From Paulownia fortunei (taxonomy: Eukaryota > Streptophyta > Magnoliopsida > Lamiales > Paulowniaceae): DNA of 64,000 nt. Shown here one piece after another: positions 1-10,755 of this stretch. The notes below the pieces were generated by a model. That model worked only from the letters and a program-made list of their open reading frames with translations, was not told where the DNA came from and searched no databases. The translations under genes and the position numbers were made by a program. Within the stretch, counting starts at the first letter, position 1; each line of letters begins with the position of its first letter. Where the stretch lies: assembly GCA_019321725.1 (NCBI GenBank), contig CM033119.1, positions 1,488,001 through 1,552,000 on the forward strand, given 5' to 3'.

Positions 1-355
1 AAAAAGCAGGTTTCTTGATTACAAAGGTGGGAATGGATTACACAGGCAGCACCAATTTGCACAGCAATCTCTAATGACAACCAGAAAAAGAAAACCCATG
101 TTTCCATTTCACCCCAGCTATTTTCAACACAATAATAGAACCCTAGGGAGACAATGAAAACACAGGCGCCATCAAATACAAGAAATACCCCACCAGCATC
201 ACGCAAAAGATCCCCCACAACAAAAAGCCATTCTACAATCCCTTAGCTCTAATCATTTCATATACATTCTACAACCACCTACTTCACCTAAAAATCACAC
301 ACACATGCATGCACACACACTGTTGCAGAGAGACTGGGGATAGCGATCAATAACT
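1..355. other. 3' flank of the MEI2-like gene
   Basis: This stretch lies just downstream of the stop codon of the MEI2-like gene, which reads leftward. It probably holds the 3' UTR. I see no other ORF, RNA gene or repeat apart from a short CA/GCATGC-rich stretch near 298-320. No clear AATAAA was identified. Confidence 0.5.
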
Positions 356-3017
356 CTAGCTCAATGCCGGCCGGTGCAGTGTGCCAAGAATCACAGGGGG
401 TGATGGATTCGGGTCTGACCCATTACGGGGCGGATCCAGAACCACGGGCAAGAAATCCAACCTATCGCAAGTGAAGCTGGAATGCTCGAATTTCTTAATC
501 AGAGCTTCTTTGCCCTGAAAAAAATTCATCAAATTGATAAGGTAGAAAACGAAAAAGGTGCATAAATTATTTGAACATCAAGAACTAAGATATGGAAGCA
601 AGAATAGGTTTTCTTGAAAAGAAGAAAATCCACCTGAACCCTGGCCCAGGTGATCTCACAAATTTTCTTGGAGGTAATGGGCCGTCCATCAGTATAAACC
701 ATTTCCCACTTGAAGTTCTGTAGAATCTTCTTGAATTTGAAAGCAGCACCAGCAGTTGTGAAGTTCGCAAACGCATATCCCAAATTGTTTTTCTTCCTAT
801 TGATTTAACCCCACCCACCACCCGCCAAAAAAAATAAATGAAAAAAAAGAAGAAAAAAGACAGAATCGCAAATGTGTAAACAAACACAAATATTTCTTGT
901 CTAAAATGATATTAAACCACACCACAGCCACTTTATGGAGACACACTTCAATAGATGGAAGAAAATTACCTAAAATCCATGGGTAGATACAGAAAATCAT
1001 ACTCCAGAGAGTATGCTTTGCAATAATCATCAAGAAACTTCAGCATAAAATCCCTCCTGTTACAAATAATAATTAATACAGGACCCATGTTAAAAACACT
1101 CTTCAACATTGAAAAAGGGGATTCATAAATGTATTAGAAAAGCATTGTCAATTACTTACATGCATACTTTTGGAAAATATTGATGAACTAAATCATTAGC
1201 ATTGATAATGAACATTAAATGACATGCAATCACCCATCTTGAATGTGCATGAGGCATGGTGAAGGCATGCATGCATTGGGGATTAGAGCATCACAAGATT
1301 GTCATATACATTTAATGTAGATAGGGACATAAAGTGAAGGAAAAAGTTAAAAGATTACCTTTTCTATGCACTGTTCAGTCACTAAACAATACGAGTGAGA
1401 GAAAGACTACCACTAAGAACTCTTATTACAACCAGTCACACATCAGAGCTGCAGAGATTTACATGCCAAGGGAGACAAACCATGCATTCCTTATTAATGT
1501 TTCAAAATTTTGCAGTTAATCCCAAAAGGGTCATTTATAGACTTCCATTTCTTAATAGGAAGTGACAAAAACAGAAACTTACGGCATACAAACAAAACAG
1601 CAAACACACTCGCATGCACATTATATGCAAGAGTGGAAATTGATAGAACAAATTCACAGAAGGGCAATAAAATGTGAACTCAAATGAACCTTCCTTGGTC
1701 ACAGCCAAAAAAACCCTTAAAATTTATTCGCGTGAAATATATCATCTGATTATCTTGAAATACACAAAAACTTGGGCAAAGTTTGGCTTTGGCTCGGGAA
1801 TGTTTTGGGAAATTATTTTGATAAGGGTACGTTGTGAAATATAATTTAGAAATGTATTTAGTTTAGAAAATTATTCTTGATTTTATTGAAGATATTTTTT
1901 TATTGTAAATGGTGTCATATAACTTTTTTATATTTATGTTATTTTTATTCTAATAATATATATCTATAATATAAATTATAGTATATAAAAATAGAATGTT
2001 TATATATATATAAAGTGATGATTAGAATGTTTTAAATATAATTTGAGAAAAGAAACCATTCGTGTAGAATAGTATTAAAAAATTAATTTTATTTTAAGAG
2101 AATGAAAATTGTTTTGTGAGAAAACCAAATATTGCCTTATTTTGCAATATAAAAAAAATGCAAACATAATTTAGAAACAACTGAAACAAAGTTCAGAGAT
2201 AAGAATCAAGAAGCTCAAATGTCCAGAAACGGCGAGCAAAAAAATCAACAGTCTACCTCAATTGGTTAGGAATGTTCTTGATCATCACAGTGGTATTTGA
2301 GGGATGTGAGGAATCATCACAAGAGGACGGCGGTGGTAAAGGTAAAATAGGCGGCGGCGAGTGGGAGGCGCCGCCGTCACCAGAAAACTTATATTCAGGC
2401 TTCGCTGATTTCCTGGGCCTCCATTCTTGTTTAGGCGGCGGCTTGTTCTCCACACTAAAACACCTTACTACCCTCCGAAGCCGAGGGGGAAAAACCCTTC
2501 TGGTACCCTTCTTAAAGACGTCAACGGGAGGGCTCTTTGGACATCTGCCTCTCGGAATCTCCACCTTCTTCTCCTTATAGCTCTTTATATTTTTCTCCTG
2601 AAGATTCATCTCATTCCCACAGCCCAAATCCTTTGTTTCATCCACAGAAATAGATTTCGCGGCTTTCGCCGCCTTGTAGAAATGCCCATCAGCCGGAAAA
2701 GAAGCATAATAGAAGGGCTGGCGCTGTGTGCAGACGTTGTAATTGTAGGGAATAAGACCTTGATAACGTGGCCGAGGGTGTGAGTAATAATAAGATTGTT
2801 GGTCAGGAAGTTGGGATAATAGTTTCTGGGTTGGTGTGGGGGTGAATGCCACCACCTGCACCGCCTGTTGCGGTGGCAGTGGAGCGGCGAGAGGCTGAGA
2901 ATGTGGTGGAAATATAACGTGTGGAAGGAGTTGATGGGGTTGCAGAGGAGGTTGTTGTGGGGTTGGCCTCCATTCTTCAGCCTCTGGATTCAGCGTTTTG
3001 GAGAGTTTGATGCACAT
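356..3017 (-). CDS. MEI2 C-terminal-RRM-only-like RNA-binding protein
   Basis: Four exons on the minus strand: 3017-2257, 1056-970, 796-634, 514-356 (1170 nt, 389 aa, stop at 356-358). All introns are GT..AG and the phases agree. The protein has a proline/glutamine-rich N-terminal half, basic stretches, then one RRM of the MEI2 RRM3 type from about residue 242. The RNP2-like VMIKNIP is at 244-250 and the RNP1-like NLGYAFANF at 287-295, followed by a GKEALIKKFEHSSF-type C-terminal helix. Length and the single RRM match the plant MCT/OML6-7 group, a sister of TERMINAL EAR1-like proteins, which normally have three RRMs. Members bind RNA and are tied to meristem and meiotic regulation; this exact protein's role is inferred. 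A PAM2-like motif sits at residues 9-18. I chose the ATG at 3017; the open frame extends upstream only to a TTG, and a TATA box lies about 100 bp upstream. It could also be annotated as a TE1 homolog. Confidence 0.9.
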
Positions 3018-3116
3018 GGCTGTGGTGAAACAATGAACTGCAGAGAGCAAATTCTGGGTGTTTATGCCTTCTTGTTTTTGGGTTGGGTTTTAATGTAAAA
3101 TATAGGTGAAGTTCTC

Positions 3117-3123
3117 TATATAT
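3117..3123 (-). promoter_or_regulatory. TATA box of the MEI2-like gene
   Basis: The minus strand reads ATATATA followed by GAGAAC about 100 bp upstream of the chosen ATG (3017). A start site near 3085 would give a leader of about 70 nt. The call rests on sequence and spacing only. Confidence 0.4.
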
Positions 3124-5560
3124 TGGTCTAGAACTTCCCCATACAATCGTGCTGATCACAGACATTATTCCTTAGATATTTTTTACGGCATTTTATGTCT
3201 GTGTGCGTATATATATATATATATATATTCAAAATTTATGCACGTACATGTGTAATTAAAATAAAATGTAGAAAAGCTCTTGTCTAAATTGAAGTTGGAC
3301 GCATATGACTTACTGATTATTATTACTTGTACAGGAGACTCAATTTTTAATTTTATCTCTTATTTTATTATATTTTACTTATACATATCAAGTGTATATA
3401 ATTTATATTAAATGTATATTTAAAAATATATTTTATATATTTAATATGATGTAAAATATAAAATAAAATACTTAAAATAAAAAATCTGATCTACATGAAA
3501 TTAGAAGATATATATATATATATATATTGGTACAAAGACTAGAAGATATATGATCTATAAGAAAGCATGATTGATCATTATTGCTAACTAGATTTTACAA
3601 GATATTATTTAAGTATGTCATTAATTATTGAATTTTACACATAATAATATCAATATTCACTGTACACGTGATAATATCAATAGTTCATAAAAATAAAATA
3701 ATAATATCTACTTTAATAATACTTGACTAGACAAAAAACAAGTAGATATTAAATTATTGATTTTATTATGTTGTTACAGCATTTTTTTTTTCCAATTTAA
3801 CCTTTCTATGTTTTACTATGTAAATTTGACTCATTTTCACGAGAGTGAAACTATTTCACCTGCAAGTATCACCATTTCATAAATCTCCAATTTTGACAAC
3901 CAATTATTATAATTAATTCATCTACATAAATGCAATATATTAATAATTTTTTAAATTAATCAAATATATATATAAAAAAAAAATGGTGTATGTTCAGTGT
4001 GGGATTTCCAATATTGTGCTGGTAGAAGCCGAGGATGGAGGATAGAACTTTGCTCCTGTATCAAGAAGGAACTAAAGGAACTGCAAGGGCAATATTAATA
4101 ACATGAGCTGCGATTGGATGCATTCTGTTTCAAAGAATTAATTTTGTGGAAAAAAATGAGAAAAAATAATTTATAAGAAATGAGATGTGTATTTTGATGA
4201 GTTTTATTTTATAAAAAAAGTATAATAATGACTTTGACTGGGCATGTTTATTTTTAAGACTATGTTTATTTGGATCGTTCTTTTATGAAAATATCTTACA
4301 ATCATATTTGATTATAAAATTTTTGAACATTTTTCATTGACATCTAGGTTAACTTAATTTGACCGAATTTATCTTAATATAAGTACTTATACAGATATAC
4401 ATATGTATATATATAAACACGTATGTATGTAATAAAAAATATATATATGTATGTTTAAATTTAGATATACATTGCATTGTTATTGTGTATGAAAATATAT
4501 TTACATGCGATGCAGAATATGTAATTCATGTATGTTGTTGTGTATGTAATTTAACTAAAATTGAATCATATATATGTATAAGAGGATATAAAAATACATT
4601 TGTAATGATTATGTATAAAAAATTTAAACGTACTATGTTATGTTTATTAGTATTTATTTTATAAATTAATTTGTTTTACATATAAATTTGCACTTTCATA
4701 GATGTGCAATGTTACATATGTAAATGTTATATAATATTTACATATGTATATATAATTTAAGTAAACCATATGTATATGCAACGGTAAACCAAACGTTCAT
4801 ATCAAAATAAATGTATTATCAAAACAAAGACAAATACGCGAGAACAGATAGTACTATATATGTGCCAAATTTCTGTATAATACATTTGTTAACTATTAAA
4901 AGATTAATTATTGCTAATTTAAACTAAATAATAATTTACTATTAGTTAATCGAACGTTGATTTAGCAAAATGATTTTAAAATTGGTAAAATTATGCTTAG
5001 AAATCCAAATTTGGGAGATTGATATGCCATCCAATCACACCTGTGTATTCCAAAGCAAGGATATAAATCTTCCTCAGTCCTATAGTTGTCAATCCATAGT
5101 TATCTCACAGTCACAAAGATTTTCAATAGCAAATAAAGTCTGAGAAGTGGGTTCAATTCTTCAGAAAACAGAGACTCAAGATCATTTTCCAGATTGCAAT
5201 GAAAGGCTTGAGTGATTTGATTGAGGAGATTTCCTCTTTTTTTTTTTTAAAAAAAAAAAATTAATTAAGATTTGTTCAAACTAAGCAAGTTCTTTTTGAT
5301 AATATCGTGATTTTAAATTATTATTTAAAAAAAATGTAATTTCACTTTTTATATCTAATTTATTATAAAGTTAATTGGAATGAAAATGAAGCTGCAAAGA
5401 GAGCCAAATTATCAATCTTCAAATATATATTTGAGCTCAACTCCTTAAATATAATAAATTTAAATTATTTTTTCTTTATTTATTTGATAAAAATTTTAAA
5501 ACTTGACTTAAATCAATTAATCCAAAACTAATTTCTTCGCGTGGGATTCAACTAGCAATG
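3124..5560. other. AT-rich intergenic DNA with (AT)n tracts
   Basis: No coding region is supported. The stretch holds (AT)n microsatellites near 3209-3229 and 3509-3527 and many short TATATGTATA-type tracts between 4380 and 4780. The first 150 bp are presumably promoter of the MEI2-like gene. Nothing else was recognised. Confidence 0.6.
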
Positions 5561-6010
5561 GTAATAAGATGGATTTGAAGCTGATTTACTAAAATCGAAG
5601 ATTTGCTCCATCCAAATTTTTAAGGATTTGAGACCCACACCGTCCCGATCCCGTCGGGTTTGAATTAGAATTATTAGATTTGTTTTATAATTTTAAAAAT
5701 ATTAAAAAAATATTTTTTTTAAATACCACCATTATTTTTTAAAATATATATTTGATAAAATATGATATTATAATATATATATATATATATTAAAATAAAA
5801 ATAAATAAATAATTAAAATAAAATGAATTGAAATAGAATGAATTTAAAAATAAAAAATTAAAATTCATTTATTACTCATCTATAACTTCAAATACTTGCC
5901 TCGTGAAAACAGATTTGGGACGAATCCAATTTAGACCCATTGCGATCCTAGATCCGACCCGAGCTTTAATTCGTTTTACCAATTGAATGATAAAAATTGA
6001 GAATTTTGAG
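5560..6010. repeat. Degenerate dispersed repeat, copy 1
   Basis: GC-richer edges (near 5600-5665 and 5910-5990) flank an AT-rich core with phrases such as TTTTAAAAATATTAAAAAAATA, ACCACCATTA and TTTAAAAATAAAAAATTAAAA. The same phrases recur in the same order at 6480-6780. This marks a dispersed, decayed non-coding repeat. The 61-codon ORF at 5872-6057 (minus) is made of this repeat and is not called as a gene. Confidence 0.45.
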
Positions 6011-6060
6011 GAAATGTAATTACAGCATTCCTTAATTGCAGACAAAAAAAAGTGCATGAA

Positions 6061-7676
6061 GCATTACAAGACAAAACAAGAAACCTTTGGCGGCGGGCAG
6101 TATATATACATATAAAGTTGCAGGCTTTTGGAGACACATGGTACAAACAAACTGGGATTTACTAAGCTAACCCCATGCTCTGTCTCCCATATTTTGGCTG
6201 ACAGTTTGAGGCATCCCAATAGTGGAGTATTTACTTATTTATTTATTTGCAGCCTAAATCATTTTTGGATCCTTTAAATGCATGTCAATTAATACTACAA
6301 TCTCCAATTTTGAAAATAATACTACTACAAATTTGAAGTAATACTCCTTTTCATTTATGCTTTATTTAAAATTTGTTTGTACCACTATTTTCTGATTAAT
6401 ATATATATATATATATTTATAGAGAGAGATCAGCCAAATGCATATAGGGGATTGCAATGGAGAGGCCAAATAAATCTAATATTGGCCTCACCAACATTTT
6501 CAAGAACTCAAACTCGTTAAATTTATTTGATTATTTTAAAATATTTTAAAAAATATTTTTTAAAATAACACCATTAAGATTTTAAAAAATATATATTTTC
6601 TAAAAAATAATATTATATAAATATATATAAATTAAAATAAATAAATAAGTATGATGGATTTAAAAATAAAAAATTAAAATTATCTTAAATTTATTTATAA
6701 TTTAAAAAATCTGCATAAATGAGATGAGTCTCGGACATATCTATATTTAAATAAGCTCATTTGCCGTTTCTAAATTCATATACTTCGATAAAGTGGTAAT
6801 TTAACACTTGATGCACTGGTGACTATTGAATTACATAGGCGTGGATGATTTTCATTACTTTTTTTTTTCATTTATATAATGATCTTGACTGGTGTTGTCA
6901 TACCTATTGTTCCAACAAACAGACATGTTTACAAAAAATATTATTAATCCTAGTTTAGTGGAAAAAGTTTTGCAGTAGTTTCAGAAAATGGGTGGCTGTA
7001 AAAAGAAATAAGAAAGTAGGAATAAGCTAATTCCAAGAAGAAATATGAATCAGATAGTTCCAAGAAATAGGCCGAATGAAATTGACTTAGTTTTGTTTGT
7101 GACTACATTAGTAAATAATGCATAATTGTAACTCATTTGTCACCAAATGAAGAAATATATAAAACCAACCTGTTTAAATAAATTAACCAGACTAAGACCA
7201 CGGACCTAAATCTACTTATTCCAGTTTAAATAATTGAAAAACGACTAAAATAAATCTAAATTATCCAATTTAAATATTGATTAGGAGTAAATCCAAAAAA
7301 AGGAAAAAGAAAATGGAAAAGAAAAGGAAGTAGGTGAGCATAATTAATGAGGATGATGGGAAGAATGGACATTTCATGTAGTGCTACACAGTTCAAAGGA
7401 TATGATCATCAGAATCCCCCAAAAACTGTCGGAAAACAAAAGAAAAATGATGATCTTTTGCTTCTTTTGGTTTTCTAATTTCCTTGGCCTTTTCTTACAT
7501 AGTTTTTTTTTTTTTTTTTAAATAAATCTCTGCATAAAGATCCACTGTTCCACTCCACTTCTGGTAATTATGTTATTTCACTTTTTTTTTTTTCATATCG
7601 AGCCATGCATGCAAACTTTAAAACATTTTCTCAAACAGGTTGAGAACTTTGTGAATAACTTAATTACCCCATTTTG
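6061..7676. other. Intergenic, no gene seen
   Basis: AT-rich non-coding DNA, including the repeat copy at 6480-6780, an (AT)n tract near 6400-6419 and T-homopolymers near 7505-7520 and 7580-7592. No ORF with recognisable content. Confidence 0.55.
6480..6780. repeat. Degenerate dispersed repeat, copy 2
   Basis: This region shares its ordered phrases with 5560-6010: an ATTTTAAAAATATT-like block, AACACCATTAAG, TTAAAATAAATAAATAA, and TTTAAAAATAAAAAATTAAAA. Divergence is high, so this is an old copy. No terminal repeats or target-site duplications were found. Confidence 0.4.
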
Positions 7677-7928
7677 TCATTTTCGCAAATTCCATAACAA
7701 AGAATTACTGGCAAAATGTGAATTCTGATGTATACATATATATATATATATATACATGCGTCTGATCAACAGATTTTGGCCTTGATCAGTGGGTTGACCA
7801 TTTTCCAGTTTCAGCTTAAGCATTTTTGTCTCAGGAAGAGAAGCAGCAAAAAGAAACAGATCAAAAAGAGTGATACATAGAAGCAATAAATACTGCTGCT
7901 GAAGACAGAATGTGTGTGTTTCTTCCAT
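7677..7928 (-). CDS. Possible small secreted peptide (weak)
   Basis: An 83-codon ORF begins with an ATG at 7928 in good context (AAACATGGAA). Residues 14-31 are strongly hydrophobic (YLLLLCITLFDLFLFAAS), like a signal peptide, and are followed by a polar part (LPETKMLKLKLENGQPTDQG, then QNLLIRRM). The tail from about residue 59 is encoded by an (AT)n microsatellite (7735-7756) and gives YIYIYI, so the real C-terminus may have been lost. No CLE, CEP, IDA, RGF or PSK motif is visible. A TATACAAA-like box lies about 100 bp upstream. I do not recognise the family; it may be a chance ORF. Confidence 0.2.
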   Translation of the reverse strand: MEETHTFCLQQQYLLLLCITLFDLFLFAASLPETKMLKLKLENGQPTDQGQNLLIRRMYIYIYICIHQNSHFASNSLLWNLRK

Positions 7929-8654
7929 GTTTATTCTGTCCCCCAAAGTTGATTCAGTTTCTCTGTAGAAATTAAGCTTTAAATCGATTACTGTCTTATG
8001 AATGTACTGTTCAAGTTCAATTTGTATAATGATTAATTGCTGTAGATTATCTTGAAAAATATTTTTTTTTTTATAATCTTTTATCTAGTATTACAAGTCA
8101 GCTATTCTGATCCATCAACAAAGGGTGGTTCACTTGATTTGAAATTGGATAAAAGCATAAGGGGGAAGGTGAATATACTTACAAAATACCATCATTGATG
8201 TGAATCATAAATAGTTGAAATTTCTCAATCTCAATTTTTTTTTATTTTTTATTTTGGTTGTACATGAGTTATGAATTTTTTTCATCTAAAATTATTTAAT
8301 ATTTAAATTAATATATATTTTTAACATAAAAAAAGGAAAAATGAAAATACTTATAGAGTTCTGTTGAACGTTTAATTTGTTATAAGGTGGGATGGTGTAT
8401 TTACGCACGTTTAACTTGTGTAATTCTCATTATGAGTTGTACTACTTGTAGAAGCGTAATATTAATTAGTGGGCATTGTAGTAATTCTACTTTTCAATTT
8501 CCGGTATTGCCCTTCTTTATTCATTAAATAATTAACAATGAGGAAAATAAATTGGTTTCCCCAAGCTAACTCCCATGAGTGAGGCCCACCAGAAATGAAA
8601 AAAAATCAAACCCTCTTTTCAAGTTCCAAGATATTCTTCCCCAAAAGCTTTAAA
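7929..8654. other. Intergenic, no gene seen
   Basis: AT-rich sequence with T-runs at 8062-8072 and 8236-8250. No coding or RNA feature is supported apart from the weak promoter-like TATACAAA (minus strand, near 8020-8030) upstream of the small-peptide candidate. Confidence 0.5.
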
Positions 8655-9230
8655 TAATAAGATAAGCCATATACTCCATAATACTATTAAAATAAAATTA
8701 TGGATTATTTAGATGTGTATAAATTAATTTTAATAGTATTATATGCATGTATATTTTTTTTAATTGGACATAAAATTTTAAATAGAAGTTAAGAAGATGA
8801 AAGTTTTTATCATTTTATATTATTATCTTAAAAATAGCCGTTGAAATTTAGTTATGTCAAATCATTATTTTAAATATAATATTTTTTTTAATAATAAAAT
8901 ATTTTTTAAAAAAATATAAACTTATTTTAGTACGTCTCAAACAGTAATGATATATATTTGAGTCGAACAGATACTCATTATCATCATCTTATAGCGTTGG
9001 GGATGCTGCTTTCATATATTCGAGTACTGGTGAATGAGGCAGGGAAGAAGAAGCTGTCCTGTCACATCTTTTTTTCAAGAAATTTTACTTTGTATTTAGA
9101 TATTACTAAGTGAATTTATAAATTATTGAATAAATATTATGAAATAAAATAATAATAATATTTTTTATAATTTTTTCTATGATTCACACTTTCATTTATA
9201 ATTATCAAATGGAAAGAGGGAACATAACAA
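8655..9230. repeat. Dispersed repeat, duplicate A
   Basis: This shares several collinear blocks with 9395-10755. The blocks are TACTATTAAAATAAA followed by TTATGGATTATTTAGATGT and TATTATATGCATGTATA; then GGATGCTGCTTTCATAT, GAGTACT, GAAGCTGTCCTGTCA; then ACTAAGTGAATTT, AATTATTGAATAAATATT and ATTCACACTTTC..TTTATAATTATCAAA. Copy A is the shorter form and lacks both insertions seen in copy B. Confidence 0.7.
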
Positions 9231-9394
9231 TTTGATGAGGTACAAAACAGAAAGGAACTACATGATTACAGAGTCAAAAGGTGAATTTATTTGGAAACAA
9301 AATTATGTTGAAAAAAACAAGAGAATTTTTTTATACAAGACAAAATTTGCTTAGGTTTTAATCATAAGTGATTCAAATGTACCAGAATATGTGA

Positions 9395-10755
9395 ATCCAG
9401 TTGCATAGTACTATTAAAATAAAGTTATGCGAACCCGCTACATAAGACTATTAAAATGAAGTTATGGATTATTTAGATGTATATATACATTGATTTCAAT
9501 AATATTATATGCATGTATAATACTAAGATTAAATTGTTCATTTGATTAAGCGTAGAGTTTTAGATGAGGACTAAAAAGATGAATTTTTTATTATTTTTAC
9601 TTTTTTTAAAAAAAATAATGATTGAGACTTGCTTTAAATAAGATGGTTTTTATTTCTATAATATTTTTTTATTTTTTTTTATTTAAAAAATAAATTTATT
9701 TATTATTTTAATTTTTTAAAAAATTACTAATATTTTACGTCTTTTCATATATCTACTAATTTAATTTTTAAATCTAATTATATATTACATTTTGTATACA
9801 TAAAATATAATAAAATAAATATATTTTTATTTTTAAATTTATATAATTTATATAAAAATTAAATTAATTTAAATATATATATTTATTTTATCTAACAGAA
9901 ATATTTTCAACCCTAAAATATTAAAAAGAGTTTGAAAATAAATCGAAACGGGCTCATAGTTTTATTTTAGTAAGTTTCGAAAAGGTCGAAATCCACCAAA
10001 CATGACTCTGAATTTTATTGAGTATATTTGAAGCCAATGAATGAGAAATAGGACTTAGCATCATCATTTTCTCTCGTAGGGGATGCTGCTTTCATATTGT
10101 TGAGTACTCGTGAACGAGGGAGGAAAAAAGAAGCTGTCCTGTCATATCTCAGTACATAGGACGACATTTGATGACTGTGTGTTTCGTGGAAGGAGTTGAT
10201 ATATTTTTTTTTTCATATAAATTTTGTTCTATGTATTTAGATTTTACTAAGTGAATTTTATCAATTATTGAATAAATATTGACGTGGTGTCATTAGATTT
10301 GATGGATAATACTTTGGTATAATTGAATTATTTCGTAGAACGCATTTGTGTCACAATAAATATTAAAGGTGTTGGATGTTTATCTGATAAAAATTATTGA
10401 CATTCAAGTTAACTTGGTAAAAAATAAATATTTAATAAATTACATATTTTTTAATAATGAAATTTGAGAGTATTTATAATACTATGCATGAGTTTGAGTG
10501 TAATGGCTTTAATAATCGATCTTGTACTTAATTCATATATTACAGCTTATTTATCTAAATGATTTGTAGAGTTTTGAATTCAATCTATTGAGTATGCTCC
10601 TTCGATAAATCTAATAAGTTTTTGATATTTATCCTATTAAATCTAAACGAATTATGATCAATTAAATATCATAAAATCAAACAATAATAATATGATTTTA
10701 TATAATTCAGCAATTCACACTTTCTTTTATAATTATCAAAGGGAATAACATCTAA
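9395..10755. repeat. Dispersed repeat, duplicate B, with two insertions
   Basis: This is collinear with 8655-9230 but has two extra segments. The first (about 9625-9955) ends in TAAATCGAAACGGGCTC, which resembles the terminus of the element at 31795-32393. The second (about 10283-10675) lies between AATAAATATT and AATAATAAT and has no counterpart in copy A. The arrangement suggests a local tandem duplication followed by separate insertions into copy B, or loss from copy A. Confidence 0.65.

Noticed and set aside
3018..3050. N-terminal extension of the MEI2-like protein to 3050
   Set aside because: The codon at 3048-3050 is TTG, not ATG. The first ATG in frame is at 3017.
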